Assembly (NCBI RefSeq): GCF_009909615.1
Contig: NZ_WWNE01000007.1
Coordinates: 63,052 to 127,051, forward strand
DNA: 64,000 nt
Origin: Acidiluteibacter ferrifornacis
Lineage (GTDB): Bacteria > Bacteroidota > Bacteroidia > Flavobacteriales_E > Vicingaceae
Direction of reading: 5' to 3'
A program made the position numbers and the translations under genes. Below the pieces are notes generated by a model. The model had not been told where the DNA came from and searched no databases. It saw only the letters and a program-made list of their open reading frames with translations. Below are positions 36,116 through 45,224 of this stretch, piece after piece; position 1 is the stretch's first letter; the number at the start of each line of letters is the position of its first letter.

Positions 36116-36141
36116 AAAAAAAAGGGAATCATCTGATTCCC
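36116..36141 (-). terminator. Intrinsic terminator of the Fe-S reductase operon
   Basis: The stem GGGAATC/GATTCCC with a 4-nt loop is followed on the minus strand by eight T residues. It lies 25 nt after the last gene of the minus-strand operon. It has no T run on the plus strand, so the DUF1569 gene gains little from it. Confidence 0.8.
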
Positions 36142-36166
36142 CTATTTATATTAAAATTTCAACGCT

Positions 36167-36961
36167 CTATAAATCATTTGCTTGAGCTATCAACTCAGAC
36201 AAATCGAAAACTTTCAAGTCTTCTTCTTTATTCTTCGTTTTTACTCCGTCTGTCATCATTGTCATGCAAAAAGGGCAACCAACAGCAACGATATCAGCTT
36301 TTGTTTCTATCGCTTCTTCCGTTCTTTCAACGTTAATTTCCTTATTTCCTGGTTCAGCCTCTTTAAACATTTGAGCACCGCCCGCACCACAACAAAGCCC
36401 TTTACTTTTACAACGCTTCATTTCAACTAATTCAGCGTCTAACTTTTCAACAAGAGCTCTAGGGGCTTCATACACATCATTCGCTCTTCCTAAGTAGCAA
36501 GGGTCGTGAAAAGTGATTTTTTTTCCTTTAAAAACACCACCTTCAACTGTTAGTTTACCTTCATTAATTAATTGTTGTAAAAACTGAGTATGGTGCATTA
36601 CTTCATATTCCCCTCCTAAAGATGGATACTCATTCTTTAGTGTATTGAAACAGTGAGGACAAGTCGTTACAATTTTCTTTACCTCATAACCATTTAAGAC
36701 TTGAATATTTCCCATGGCCTGCATTTGAAAAAGGAATTCGTTTCCTGCTCTTTTGGCGGGGTCACCAGTACAACTCTCTTCTGTTCCAAGAACAGCAAAG
36801 TTTATCCCAACATGATTCAATATTTTTACGAAAGCTCGTGTTATTTTTTTAGCTCGATCATCAAAACTTCCTGCACATCCTACCCAAAATAATACATCTG
36901 CCGTTTCTCCTTTGGCCATCATTTTAGCCATTGTATTCACTTTCATTCCGTTATTGCTCAT
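36167..36961 (-). CDS. CCG-domain (HdrB/GlpC-like) Fe-S oxidoreductase subunit
   Basis: The 264-residue soluble protein has two cysteine-rich CCG regions. The first includes WVGCAGSFDDR, EESCTGDPAKR and TTCPHCFNTLKNEYP. The second includes FHDPCYLGR, KGLCCGAGGAQMF and VGCPFCMTMM. Such domains bind [4Fe-4S] clusters in heterodisulfide reductase B, GlpC and LutA-type proteins. Together with the membrane ferredoxin protein two genes upstream it probably forms an electron-transfer complex. ATG 36961 is preferred over TTG 36979, because it avoids overlap with the HAD gene and leaves a 7-nt spacer. Confidence 0.85.
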   Translation of the reverse strand: MSNNGMKVNTMAKMMAKGETADVLFWVGCAGSFDDRAKKITRAFVKILNHVGINFAVLGTEESCTGDPAKRAGNEFLFQMQAMGNIQVLNGYEVKKIVTTCPHCFNTLKNEYPSLGGEYEVMHHTQFLQQLINEGKLTVEGGVFKGKKITFHDPCYLGRANDVYEAPRALVEKLDAELVEMKRCKSKGLCCGAGGAQMFKEAEPGNKEINVERTEEAIETKADIVAVGCPFCMTMMTDGVKTKNKEEDLKVFDLSELIAQANDL

Positions 36962-36968
36962 AATAATA

Positions 36969-37400
36969 CTATCTTTCAAATACTTGTATCTTTTTTTCTA
37001 TATCAACCAAATCAGTAAACTTTCCGTTGTATTTAGTTGCTCTCACCATATGGTTATCAATCCAATGATAGTTTCCCCCCCTAGGTTTTCCCATTAATAA
37101 ACCATGAAATTTAAACCCCTTTTTGTTTAACCACTTTTCAGTTACCTCTCGATGCTCTTCTGTTCTGGAAGTAAAATAGGTAATGAAATGTCCTTCATCG
37201 TACCACCGATTTATGGTAGTTAGTGCATCTGGAAAATGTTCAGCCGTTTCCATTCGTTCGGGCTCCTCATTTGGGATATCATCACCAATTGTCCCATCAA
37301 TATCAATCAAATAATTTTTAACATCCGCTGGCAAAACAGGACTGATTTTTTGTCCGTTTACTTCAACCTCCTCTAATTTATTATTCAATTTAGTTTTCAT
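36969..37400 (-). CDS. HAD-superfamily hydrolase-like protein (often mislabelled phosphoheptose isomerase)
   Basis: The 143-residue protein starts its core with YLIDIDGTIGDDIP, the HAD motif I (DxDGT). ITYFTSRTEEHREVT follows as motif II and KPRGGNYHWIDNH as motifs III/IV. There is no SIS domain, so it is not a phosphoheptose isomerase, although Bacteroidota relatives carry that name. It is probably a small phosphatase of unknown substrate. It overlaps the membrane Fe-S gene by 11 nt and is followed by the CCG protein, so it lies inside the reductase operon. Confidence 0.75.
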   Translation of the reverse strand: MKTKLNNKLEEVEVNGQKISPVLPADVKNYLIDIDGTIGDDIPNEEPERMETAEHFPDALTTINRWYDEGHFITYFTSRTEEHREVTEKWLNKKGFKFHGLLMGKPRGGNYHWIDNHMVRATKYNGKFTDLVDIEKKIQVFER

Positions 37401-38715
37401 CTCTCCAATTTAATCTATCATTGGTTGCAAACTGCCATGGAGCTCCATTGTTTTCTATATTACTAAGCATAGAAGTTAACTCACTCGGTGCCTTAGAATC
37501 TTCCATGATTAGTGAGCGTCGCATATCTACAATAATCGACAATGGGTCAATTCCTACAGGACATGCTTCTACACATGCATTACAAGTGGTACACGCCCAC
37601 AACTCTTCCTCTGAAATATAATCACCTAATAATGACTTTCCATCTGTATAGTCCTTACCATGGGTATCTATATTCTTACCAACTTCTTCAAGTCGATCTC
37701 TCGTATCCATCATAATTTTTCTGGGAGACAACAACTTACCTGTTATATTGGCAGGACATTGTTGCGTACATCTTCCACATTCAGTGCATGAATAGGCGTC
37801 CATTAAGTTCTTCCAACTTAAATCGGTTACATCCTTCACGCCAAATCGCTCAGGTTCACCAACGGGTTCTGCTGGGGCTGCATATGGATCCGCTTCTGGA
37901 TCAAACATCATCGCTACTTCCTTCTGCACTGACTCCATATTACTAAACTGCCCTTTAGGACGAAGCTTGGAAAAGTACACGTTCGGAAAAGCAAGTAGTA
38001 TATGAAAATGCTTAGAATAAGGTAGGTAATTCAGAAAAGCAAAAATTCCGATAATATGAAACCACCATGTCGCTCTTTCAACGATTATTAATGAGTTAAT
38101 AGACATTCCATCAATTAAAGGAGCTACCAAGGTTCCACTCACTGGGAATGCTCCTGCTTGAATATAATGATCAGCATTTAATCCTTGTAATAGATAATCT
38201 GAGGCATTCATTGTTAAAAAAGCACCCATTAAAAGAATTTCAGCAATTAATATAATGTTTGCATCAGTTTTTGGCCATCCCAACATTTCCTTCAGTCCAA
38301 ATCGGTTGATTTTCAACACATTTCTTCGAATTAAAAATATAACACACGCCAACAATACACCTAAAGCTAACCATTCAAATGAAAAGATGAGAACATTGTA
38401 GAATGGACCCAAAAAGCTAGCAAAAAATCGATGAGTTCCGAAAATTCCATCAATAACAATTTCTAGTACCTCTATATTGATAATTACAAATCCAATATAA
38501 ACTACAATATGCAGTATACCTGAAACAGGTTTTTTTACCATTTTAGATTGTCCAACAGCCACCATTAGCATTTTCTTCCATCTCTCAGCCTTATTATCTG
38601 ATAAATCAATATCTTTTCCTAAATTGATATTCCTCGCAATAGTTTTAATGTTTTTTGAAAAAAGCAAAACTGCACCAACGGCAATTAAAATAAAAATGAT
38701 GTTATCAATTCCCAT
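37390..38715 (-). CDS. Membrane-bound 4Fe-4S reductase subunit (HdrC/GlpC-like)
   Basis: The 441-residue protein has about five to six transmembrane segments in its N-terminal 260 residues, resembling a NarI/HdrE-type cytochrome b module. A cytoplasmic region carries two [4Fe-4S] motifs, CTECGRCTQQCP and CTTCNACVEACP. It probably passes electrons between the quinone pool and the CCG subunit encoded downstream. It overlaps the HAD gene by 11 nt. The natural substrate of this widespread Bacteroidota complex is not known to me. Confidence 0.85.
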   Translation of the reverse strand: MGIDNIIFILIAVGAVLLFSKNIKTIARNINLGKDIDLSDNKAERWKKMLMVAVGQSKMVKKPVSGILHIVVYIGFVIINIEVLEIVIDGIFGTHRFFASFLGPFYNVLIFSFEWLALGVLLACVIFLIRRNVLKINRFGLKEMLGWPKTDANIILIAEILLMGAFLTMNASDYLLQGLNADHYIQAGAFPVSGTLVAPLIDGMSINSLIIVERATWWFHIIGIFAFLNYLPYSKHFHILLAFPNVYFSKLRPKGQFSNMESVQKEVAMMFDPEADPYAAPAEPVGEPERFGVKDVTDLSWKNLMDAYSCTECGRCTQQCPANITGKLLSPRKIMMDTRDRLEEVGKNIDTHGKDYTDGKSLLGDYISEEELWACTTCNACVEACPVGIDPLSIIVDMRRSLIMEDSKAPSELTSMLSNIENNGAPWQFATNDRLNWRDEN

Positions 38716-38766
38716 AATTCGAATCTATGTTAATATTTTTTGTCTCTCTATAACTCTATTCTAGCT

Positions 38767-39741
38767 CTAGTCTTTATCCTTATTCTTTCGTCCAAAGATA
38801 GAAAAATGAACATATCGCTCAGGATTCAATCTCAAATCCAAAAACAATTTATCCAAATCCTTTGCAGCAGCTTCGAGATTAGTATATAATGTGTCATTAT
38901 TCAGCAACTGGCCTACTGTACCCTCTCCATTTTCAATTTGTTTTAAGACTATTGAAGCCGACTCCATTGCAAGTGCTGCATTATTAATGGTTTGTTTTAA
39001 ATTTGATTGCGCCAAGGAATCACTGATCTGATTTATGTTAGAAATAGCCTCTGAAAGGTTTTCATTATTATTCTTTAGATTGGTTGATATGGATTCAACA
39101 TTTGCAAAAATAGCACTAAAGTGTTCCTTCTCTTCTCTGATCATATCATCAATGCGTTTTGCAGTCATTTCAAAAGTTAACAATGACCTTTTTATACTTC
39201 CAAAACTTTGATTTAAATCATTCCTGGCATCTTTATTAAAGATGGCACTAACAACCATAATCGCAGAGTCAACAGTTTGAATTAAATCTTCTGCCTTTCT
39301 TTTCAAAGGTAGAATTTGCTGATTAACTTCTTCGCTAAGAGAAGCTTCTATATCCGAGTTTAAAGTATCTCCATTTTGAACATAGGTTAGTGAAGTTCCT
39401 AACACCAGCTCGATTGATTTTGAGCCCAGAATATCAGCACTAACAATTTTAGCTCTAGTATCAGATGGAACCTCAAAATCTGTATTGTCTATAGAAAATT
39501 GAACAATTAAATCTCCATTCATTTTGGGGTCAAAGTAAATTTTTGTTACTCGACCAATTTTAAATCCATTTATAATTACTGGATTGGACACTCCTAACCC
39601 ATCAACCCTTGGATAGACTCCATAAAGTTTGATTTCTTTAGAAAAAACATCTTTCCCCTTCAGAAAGTTCGCTCCCCAAAATAATAATCCAATAGACAGA
39701 AGAACTATAAAACCAACTTTAACTTCTTTCTTTACTTTCAT
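38767..39741 (-). CDS. MlaD-type MCE-domain protein
   Basis: The 324-residue protein has one N-terminal transmembrane segment (about 7-27), then an MCE domain at ~37-115 (YPRVDGLGVSNPVIINGFK, VSADILGSKSIEL). A long helical, probably coiled-coil region (~125-290) follows, rich in NINQISDSLAQ-type repeats. MCE proteins form hexameric tunnels that carry lipids between inner and outer membrane. The permease and ATPase (mlaE/mlaF) are not in the window. It lies 5 nt downstream of the amidase gene. Confidence 0.88.
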   Translation of the reverse strand: MKVKKEVKVGFIVLLSIGLLFWGANFLKGKDVFSKEIKLYGVYPRVDGLGVSNPVIINGFKIGRVTKIYFDPKMNGDLIVQFSIDNTDFEVPSDTRAKIVSADILGSKSIELVLGTSLTYVQNGDTLNSDIEASLSEEVNQQILPLKRKAEDLIQTVDSAIMVVSAIFNKDARNDLNQSFGSIKRSLLTFEMTAKRIDDMIREEKEHFSAIFANVESISTNLKNNNENLSEAISNINQISDSLAQSNLKQTINNAALAMESASIVLKQIENGEGTVGQLLNNDTLYTNLEAAAKDLDKLFLDLRLNPERYVHFSIFGRKNKDKD

Positions 39742-39746
39742 TTATC

Positions 39747-40907
39747 TTATTTTAAATGCTTTAATGCTTCATTGACAGAAATTCTTTTTCCATCTTTAAA
39801 TGCAATTACGAACGCATCTTTAAACCCTTTTTCAATGGCGTCTTGTTGTAATTTAGATATCTTATCTAATGAGTTTTCACTACCATAAGTATATCTATAC
39901 AATCCTCCGGCTTCATAATATTCAACCCCTGAAAGTTGTTTAAAGTTTTCAGGTTTTGTTTCTACCAATTTGGATGACGTCGCCAATTGGACCATAAAGG
40001 TAATACCTTCATTTGAGGAGGCACTATTATTCTCTAACTTTCGTTCTGATTTTGTATTCTTTTTTTGGTCCTCTACCATCATTTCAGCTTTCCTTTCAGC
40101 CTCATTTATCAGTTCAGCTCTATGTTCAATTTCTGCATTATATTCCTTAAATGCTCTGTAAATTGCTGAGGCTAAATAATCTTGCCCTACATCAGATAAT
40201 AAAAATTTTTCCTCTGAATGATTGGTTAGAAAACCAGTTTCAATTAATACTGAAGGCATTGTAGTTTGATGCAAAACCAAAAAAGGTGCTTGTTTGACAC
40301 CTCTATCTCTACGACCTACTCGTTCTCTAAACTGTGTTTGAACCTTCTCTGCAAAAGCGATACTCTGTTGTTGGTACGCACTTTGCATTAATGTTAATGC
40401 GATGTACGATTCAGCAGAATTAGGATCAAAATTATCATATTTTGCTTCATAGTTTTCTTCTAAAAGAATAGAGGAGTTTTCTCGTTGCGCCGCCTTTAAA
40501 TTTGATTCAGATTTTGCATTACCCATCACATAGGTCTCCGTACCAAAAGCATTTGCACCTCCTGCGTTAGCGTGTATGCAAATAAACAAATCAGCTTTAT
40601 TTTTATTCGCGATTTTAGCACGTTCACTTAGCTCAATAAAAACATCTGTTTTGCGAGTATAAATAACCTGAAGATTTGGAAATGTTTCTTCCAAATACTT
40701 CCCTAGTTTAAGTGAAATTGAAAGTGCTACATCTTTCTCTTTTCCAATTGAACCAAGACAACCAACATCCTTTCCACCATGGCCTGCGTCAATTACTACA
40801 GTTTTAATCCCGCCAAAAAAATTGTCATCGTTCCCATTTTGAGCAAACAAGAAATTAATATTAGTTAAAAGTACAAGAAATAAACCTAGAATACGTTTTG
40901 ATTTCAT
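39747..40907 (-). CDS. N-acetylmuramoyl-L-alanine amidase (Amidase_3)
   Basis: The 386-residue periplasmic enzyme has a signal peptide (1-22, ending NINFLFAQ) and an Amidase_3 catalytic domain at about 30-240. The zinc-site motifs are VVIDAGHGGKDVG, FICIHANAGG and VLIETGFLTN. It cleaves the bond between muramic acid and the stem peptide. The C-terminal ~90 residues (VQLATSSKLVET, GLYRYTYGSENS) look like a SPOR-type peptidoglycan-binding domain. It is divergent from lptD across 89 nt and heads the operon with the MCE and Fe-S genes. Confidence 0.93.
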   Translation of the reverse strand: MKSKRILGLFLVLLTNINFLFAQNGNDDNFFGGIKTVVIDAGHGGKDVGCLGSIGKEKDVALSISLKLGKYLEETFPNLQVIYTRKTDVFIELSERAKIANKNKADLFICIHANAGGANAFGTETYVMGNAKSESNLKAAQRENSSILLEENYEAKYDNFDPNSAESYIALTLMQSAYQQQSIAFAEKVQTQFRERVGRRDRGVKQAPFLVLHQTTMPSVLIETGFLTNHSEEKFLLSDVGQDYLASAIYRAFKEYNAEIEHRAELINEAERKAEMMVEDQKKNTKSERKLENNSASSNEGITFMVQLATSSKLVETKPENFKQLSGVEYYEAGGLYRYTYGSENSLDKISKLQQDAIEKGFKDAFVIAFKDGKRISVNEALKHLK

Positions 40908-40938
40908 TCTGTAAAATCTGAAATTGATTTAATTTAAT

Positions 40939-40946
40939 TAGCTTTG
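40939..40946 (+). promoter_or_regulatory. Putative -7 box for lptD (TAGCTTTG)
   Basis: It is a TAnnTTTG match 50 nt upstream of the chosen lptD start, in the 89-nt gap to the divergent amidase gene. No TTG is found 17-23 nt further upstream. Confidence 0.35.
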
Positions 40947-40996
40947 GCACCTCTAAAATAGAGTATTAGTCTAACAACAAAAATAGTATTATTACC

Positions 40997-43594
40997 TTGT
41001 TATCTAGGGCATTTTTCACACAGTTTTTCATCTTCTCAATGTTAATAACTCAACTATTTTTGAGCGAGGCACTGGTTGCGAAAACTAACGATGCTCCTAT
41101 TTTTCATTTTCTTCATTTGGATACCAATCAATCTAAAATTGATAGCAATCAGGTAATCAAAGTTGATACCACAATTTCTAAAGACGCTGTAGAACAAAAA
41201 ACGAATTATAAAGCAAAAGATTCTATGCGGATAGATTTAATTTCTCAAAAAATCTATCTTTTTGGAAGTGCAGAAGTTACCTATGGAGACATCAACTTAA
41301 AGGCAGATACAATTATTGTTGACTTACACAATGATTTAGTTTTTGCAAAAGGAAAAACAGATAGTTTGGGAAAGCCTGTTGGGCAACCCGTATTCACCGA
41401 AAGTGGATCTTCTTATACAGCTAATGAAATGACCTATAACTTCAAAACTAAAAAAGGAACTATATCTGAAGTGACTACCCAAGAAGGAGAAGGTTATGTA
41501 AAAGGTGAAAAAGTAAAAAAGACAGCGACAGATGTATTGTATATAAAGGATGGTTATTACACCACTTGTAACCTTGATGAACCGCATTTTTCTTTAGCTA
41601 CTTCGAAACTTAAGATAATTCCAAACGATAAAATTGTAACAGGTCCAACTGTTTTAAAAATAGGGGATGTTCCTACTCCCCTTGGTCTACCATTTGGCCT
41701 TTTCCCCAATAAAAAAGGTCGATCTTCAGGAATCTTAATTCCAGCCTATGGAGACTCTCCAAGACTTGGTTTTTTTCTGAAAGACGGTGGTTATTATCTG
41801 TCCTTTGGCGAGAAAGCAGACTTAAAGCTCACAGGAGACATTTATTCAAAGGGAAGTTACTCAGGAAGAGTAGAATCTAATTATAGAAATAGGTATAAAT
41901 ATAACGGTAATTTTTCACTTTCCTATTCTAATATCAAGGATGGTTATCGAGAATTCCCAACCTACTCTGAAAGTAGAGAATTTTGGGTCAACTGGAGGCA
42001 CTCCCAAGACCCCAAAGCTCGTCCAAACAGCAACTTTTCAGCTAGTGTCCAAGCGGGTACTAATAGCAACTTTACAAACAACTTAAATAGTGCACCCAAC
42101 AATTATTTATCTAACAATTTTCAATCGTCTATTACATATAGTAAGCTTTTTCCTAATTCTCCTTTCTCACTAAATGTAGGGGCAAATCACAGTCAGAATA
42201 CTCAAACCAAAATAGTTTCGATTAGTGCTCCAAATGTTGGTTTAAATATGTCTAGAATTTTTCCTTTTAAAGGAAACAGCACTAAAAATAATCTAGGGAG
42301 GAATATCGGAGTTTCTTATTCAGGAAACTTCAAAAATTCGATTGCTGTAGCTGATTCCAATCTATCCATAAATCGATTGGATGATATCATAGCCAATGAA
42401 ATGCAAAACGGAGTAAAACATAATATTCCCTTGAGCACCTCTACTAAGGTATTGAAGTACTTTACTTTTAACCCAGCTATTTCTTACAATGAGTTTTGGT
42501 ATTTCAAATCAATTTCTAAGGAGTTTAATACTTCAGCAGGACTCATAGATACCAATGGAAATCCTATTCAAACCTTGGATGTAGACACTACCTTTGGGTT
42601 TCAAAGTTCAAGAAATGTCCAATTTTCAGCAGGATTAAGCACTAAGTTATACGGCCTCCTCCAGTTTAAAAAAGGCAAATTAAAAGCCATAAGGCACGTA
42701 ATGACACCTCAAATTTCATACAGTTTCACACCAGAGGTTAGAGATGGTTTAAGAAGCTATACCGACACATCAGGATCAGAAATTGAATATTCCATTTATG
42801 AGAGTGGTGTCTTCGGACGACCAAACACCAACAGGTCTAACCGATTAAATTTCAATTTAATCAATAATTTAGAAATGAAACTAGCAAAACGCAGTGATAC
42901 AGGTATGACTGTAAAAAAAGTTTCTATTTTCGACAATTTAGGCTTAAGCACCGGTATTGACTTTGAAAAAGACTCGCTTAAGTGGGATGCAGTTCGGTTG
43001 AGTGGAAGAACAAGAATTTCAGAAATTTTAAATATCGCATTTAGCGGAACGTTTGACCCTTACGCAATTGATGACTCAACAGGAGTAAGAATAAACAAAA
43101 CCAACTACTCTGATAATGGAAAGTTTTCTCGATTTACAAATGGTAATATCTCTTTTCAATTGCAATTTAAAGGTGGCGATAAGAAAAAGAAAACAAGTGA
43201 TAATGCAACTGAAGAAGAGCTTGAATACATAAACAATAATCTAGATCAATTTATCGATTTCTCTATTCCATGGTCCTTTGGAGTTTCCTATGTTATCAAT
43301 TATAGCAAGCCAGCTTTTGATGAAACGATTACTCAAACCCTAAACTTTAATGGAGAATTAAAGTTGACCGACAAATGGAAGATCGATTTTAATTCAGGAT
43401 ATGACTTTGAACAGAAAGATGTAACTTATACCAATGTAAATATATACAGGGACCTACATTGTTGGGAATTAAGTTTCAATTGGATTCCACTGGGTTTTCA
43501 AAAAAGCTATTCTGTAACTATCAACGTTAAAGCTTCAGTTTTGCAAGATTTAAAGCTAAACAGAAGAAGAAATTATTATGATTTAATTAATTAA
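40997..43594 (+). CDS. lptD: LPS-assembly outer membrane protein LptD
   Basis: The 865-residue protein has a signal peptide, an OstA-type beta-jellyroll at about 60-190 (KIYLFGSAEVTYGDINLKAD), and a long C-terminal beta-barrel with alternating strands. The conserved junction CNLDEPHFSLATSKLKI and VGPTVLKIGD-like segments match the family. LptD inserts lipopolysaccharide into the outer leaflet together with LptE. The TTG at 40997 gives a full signal peptide, while ATG 41039 would leave a short one; an in-frame TAG at 40967 limits the gene upstream. Confidence 0.92.
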   Translation: MLSRAFFTQFFIFSMLITQLFLSEALVAKTNDAPIFHFLHLDTNQSKIDSNQVIKVDTTISKDAVEQKTNYKAKDSMRIDLISQKIYLFGSAEVTYGDINLKADTIIVDLHNDLVFAKGKTDSLGKPVGQPVFTESGSSYTANEMTYNFKTKKGTISEVTTQEGEGYVKGEKVKKTATDVLYIKDGYYTTCNLDEPHFSLATSKLKIIPNDKIVTGPTVLKIGDVPTPLGLPFGLFPNKKGRSSGILIPAYGDSPRLGFFLKDGGYYLSFGEKADLKLTGDIYSKGSYSGRVESNYRNRYKYNGNFSLSYSNIKDGYREFPTYSESREFWVNWRHSQDPKARPNSNFSASVQAGTNSNFTNNLNSAPNNYLSNNFQSSITYSKLFPNSPFSLNVGANHSQNTQTKIVSISAPNVGLNMSRIFPFKGNSTKNNLGRNIGVSYSGNFKNSIAVADSNLSINRLDDIIANEMQNGVKHNIPLSTSTKVLKYFTFNPAISYNEFWYFKSISKEFNTSAGLIDTNGNPIQTLDVDTTFGFQSSRNVQFSAGLSTKLYGLLQFKKGKLKAIRHVMTPQISYSFTPEVRDGLRSYTDTSGSEIEYSIYESGVFGRPNTNRSNRLNFNLINNLEMKLAKRSDTGMTVKKVSIFDNLGLSTGIDFEKDSLKWDAVRLSGRTRISEILNIAFSGTFDPYAIDDSTGVRINKTNYSDNGKFSRFTNGNISFQLQFKGGDKKKKTSDNATEEELEYINNNLDQFIDFSIPWSFGVSYVINYSKPAFDETITQTLNFNGELKLTDKWKIDFNSGYDFEQKDVTYTNVNIYRDLHCWELSFNWIPLGFQKSYSVTINVKASVLQDLKLNRRRNYYDLIN

Positions 43595-43599
43595 AAAAT

Positions 43600-43977
43600 A
43601 TGAAAAGAGTAATCAAGTCAGCTAACGCACCAGCACCCATAGGCCCATATAGCCAAGCAATTTTAATTGAAAACACCCTTTATATTTCTGGACAAATAGC
43701 ATTAGATGCTAATACGGGAGAACTAGAGAATGAAAATATTCAGAAAGAGACCAAAAAAGTGATGGACAATCTTGGTTCTGTTTTGAATGAGGCCGGAGCA
43801 GACTACAGCAACATAGTAAAGTGTAGCATCTTTGTCTCTGATTTAAATAACTTTGCAGCAATAAATGAGGTATATGCTAATTATTTCACCTCCGATTTTC
43901 CGGCTAGAGAAACAGTAGAAGTGTCTAGATTACCCAAAGATGTAAATGTCGAAATATCTGCAATAGCTGTTATTTAA
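43600..43977 (+). CDS. ridA: RidA-family enamine/imine deaminase
   Basis: The 125-residue protein matches RidA throughout: APAPIGPYSQAILIENTLYISGQ at the start, ANYFTSDFPARETVEVSRLPK with the catalytic Arg near residue 105, and VEISAIAVI at the end. RidA hydrolyses reactive 2-aminoacrylate and related enamines in the cytoplasm. It follows lptD by 5 nt. Its TAA overlaps the ATG of the next gene by one base (TAATG). Confidence 0.95.
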   Translation: MKRVIKSANAPAPIGPYSQAILIENTLYISGQIALDANTGELENENIQKETKKVMDNLGSVLNEAGADYSNIVKCSIFVSDLNNFAAINEVYANYFTSDFPARETVEVSRLPKDVNVEISAIAVI

Positions 43978-44609
43978 TGCCTACTCTTTTTTCCACTTCT
44001 TACTTCCCTCCCGCTATTCAATATAGCGAATATTTAAAAGCAGATACTTGTTTGATTGAAGCATATGAACACTTCCCCAAACAGACATTCCGTAATAGGA
44101 CCTATATAATGACAGCAAATGGGGTTTTTATGCTATCTGTTCCACTAGAGAATAGAAAAAACCACCAGTTTACGAAAGATGTTAAAATTTCGTATGCTGA
44201 AAATTGGCAAAAGCTACATTGGAGAACCATCTCGAATGCATACCAACGCTCCCCGTTTTATGAATATTACGATTATAAAATAGAACCTCTTTTTAGTCAG
44301 AAAAAGCATACCTTTTTATTGGATCTCAATTTAGACATTGAAAACACAATCAGTCAGATATTGAAAGTTGACATTATCAGACAAAAAACAACTGACTTTC
44401 ACCCAATAGGAACAGATACTTTTAGAGATTTTAGAACTATAATAAGCCCCAAAAATAAATCACTTCAATCCAATATTAGTGAACCGAGCTATCTGCAGGT
44501 TTTTGCTGATAAATATCCATTTCAGCAGAATCTAAGTATCCTCGATGTAATTTTCAATCTAGGACCTGAAAGCATATCCCATCTGAAGCAAATAAAATCA
44601 ACATTTTAA
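43977..44609 (+). CDS. WbqC-family protein
   Basis: The 210-residue protein has the WbqC-family layout: FSTSYFPPAIQYSEYLKADTC at the N-terminus, then FRNRTYIMTANG and AENWQKLHWRTISNAYQRSP. Members occur in O-antigen loci and in many Bacteroidota genomes, and are presumed to take part in sugar-nucleotide or glycan metabolism; the reaction is unknown. It is translationally coupled to ridA by TAATG. Its stop overlaps that of the convergent DUF4293 gene by 4 nt (TTAA). Confidence 0.85.
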   Translation: MPTLFSTSYFPPAIQYSEYLKADTCLIEAYEHFPKQTFRNRTYIMTANGVFMLSVPLENRKNHQFTKDVKISYAENWQKLHWRTISNAYQRSPFYEYYDYKIEPLFSQKKHTFLLDLNLDIENTISQILKVDIIRQKTTDFHPIGTDTFRDFRTIISPKNKSLQSNISEPSYLQVFADKYPFQQNLSILDVIFNLGPESISHLKQIKSTF

Positions 44610-45079
44610 CGTAGACGATCAGCTGCCCTAATCATCTTTTCATCCTTCTTTATTGCTTTAATAGCGAGGAAAAGGAAAATTAGTGGAAACAAAGCTAACC
44701 AACTACCAGACTCATAATTAACATCCACGTCTATATTAGCAGATTCAGCTAGTTTGGTAGAAACTTGATCTACGAAAAAGAAAATTGCAGCAACAAATGC
44801 AGTTTGAAAAAATAAAGCCAATTGAGCTGTTTTGATCTGAATATTGCGTTTTTTAAATAAAAATATAGCTAGTAAAGTAACTAATATCGAAGAGATTGAT
44901 AAGGCTGGAATCAACCAGTTCTCAAATAGCATTTCTCCAGTTTCTCGATCGATCAACCCAAACAAAGAAAAAACATTTGAGAGTTCCTGATAATTAAAGG
45001 TGGCTAACGTTAAACTATATACGAAAGCATTGATTGCCAGTGCAACTAATAAATAAATGGTTTGAATTCGTTGTATCAT
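44606..45079 (-). CDS. DUF4293 membrane protein
   Basis: The 157-residue protein has four transmembrane segments and the DUF4293 hallmarks: N-terminal MIQRIQTIYLLVALAINA and C-terminal KDEKMIRAADRLR. The family is Bacteroidota-specific and has no known function. The conserved charged tail is probably cytoplasmic. It is convergent with the WbqC-like gene with a 4-nt stop overlap. Confidence 0.88.
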   Translation of the reverse strand: MIQRIQTIYLLVALAINAFVYSLTLATFNYQELSNVFSLFGLIDRETGEMLFENWLIPALSISSILVTLLAIFLFKKRNIQIKTAQLALFFQTAFVAAIFFFVDQVSTKLAESANIDVDVNYESGSWLALFPLIFLFLAIKAIKKDEKMIRAADRLR

Positions 45080-45191
45080 AGCTCAAAAATAGTTGTTTTT
45101 CTTCCAATCAGAAATAAGAAGGATTAAAATTTTACCTTAAAATAAGTTATCGATGCTGACCAAGTAGCAGTCCTTACTTCGTAAAAAAAAG

Positions 45192-45199
45192 TAGATTTG
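45192..45199 (+). promoter_or_regulatory. Putative -7 box (TAGATTTG) for the FemAB-like gene
   Basis: It is a TAnnTTTG match 25 nt upstream of the ATG at 45225, with no clear -33 TTG. Confidence 0.35.
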
Positions 45200-45224
45200 T
45201 GAAAGCAACAATTTAAGTTTCACA

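Noticed and set aside
36969-37400. Phosphoheptose isomerase function for the HAD gene
   Set aside because: There is no SIS domain. The DIDGT motif and the short length identify a HAD-fold protein.
40944-40960. TTTGGCACC upstream of lptD as a third sigma-54-like element
   Set aside because: TGGCAC is present, but the -12 part at the right spacing reads AAAT, not TTGC or TTGA. The same bases are better explained as part of the TAGCTTTG -7 box.
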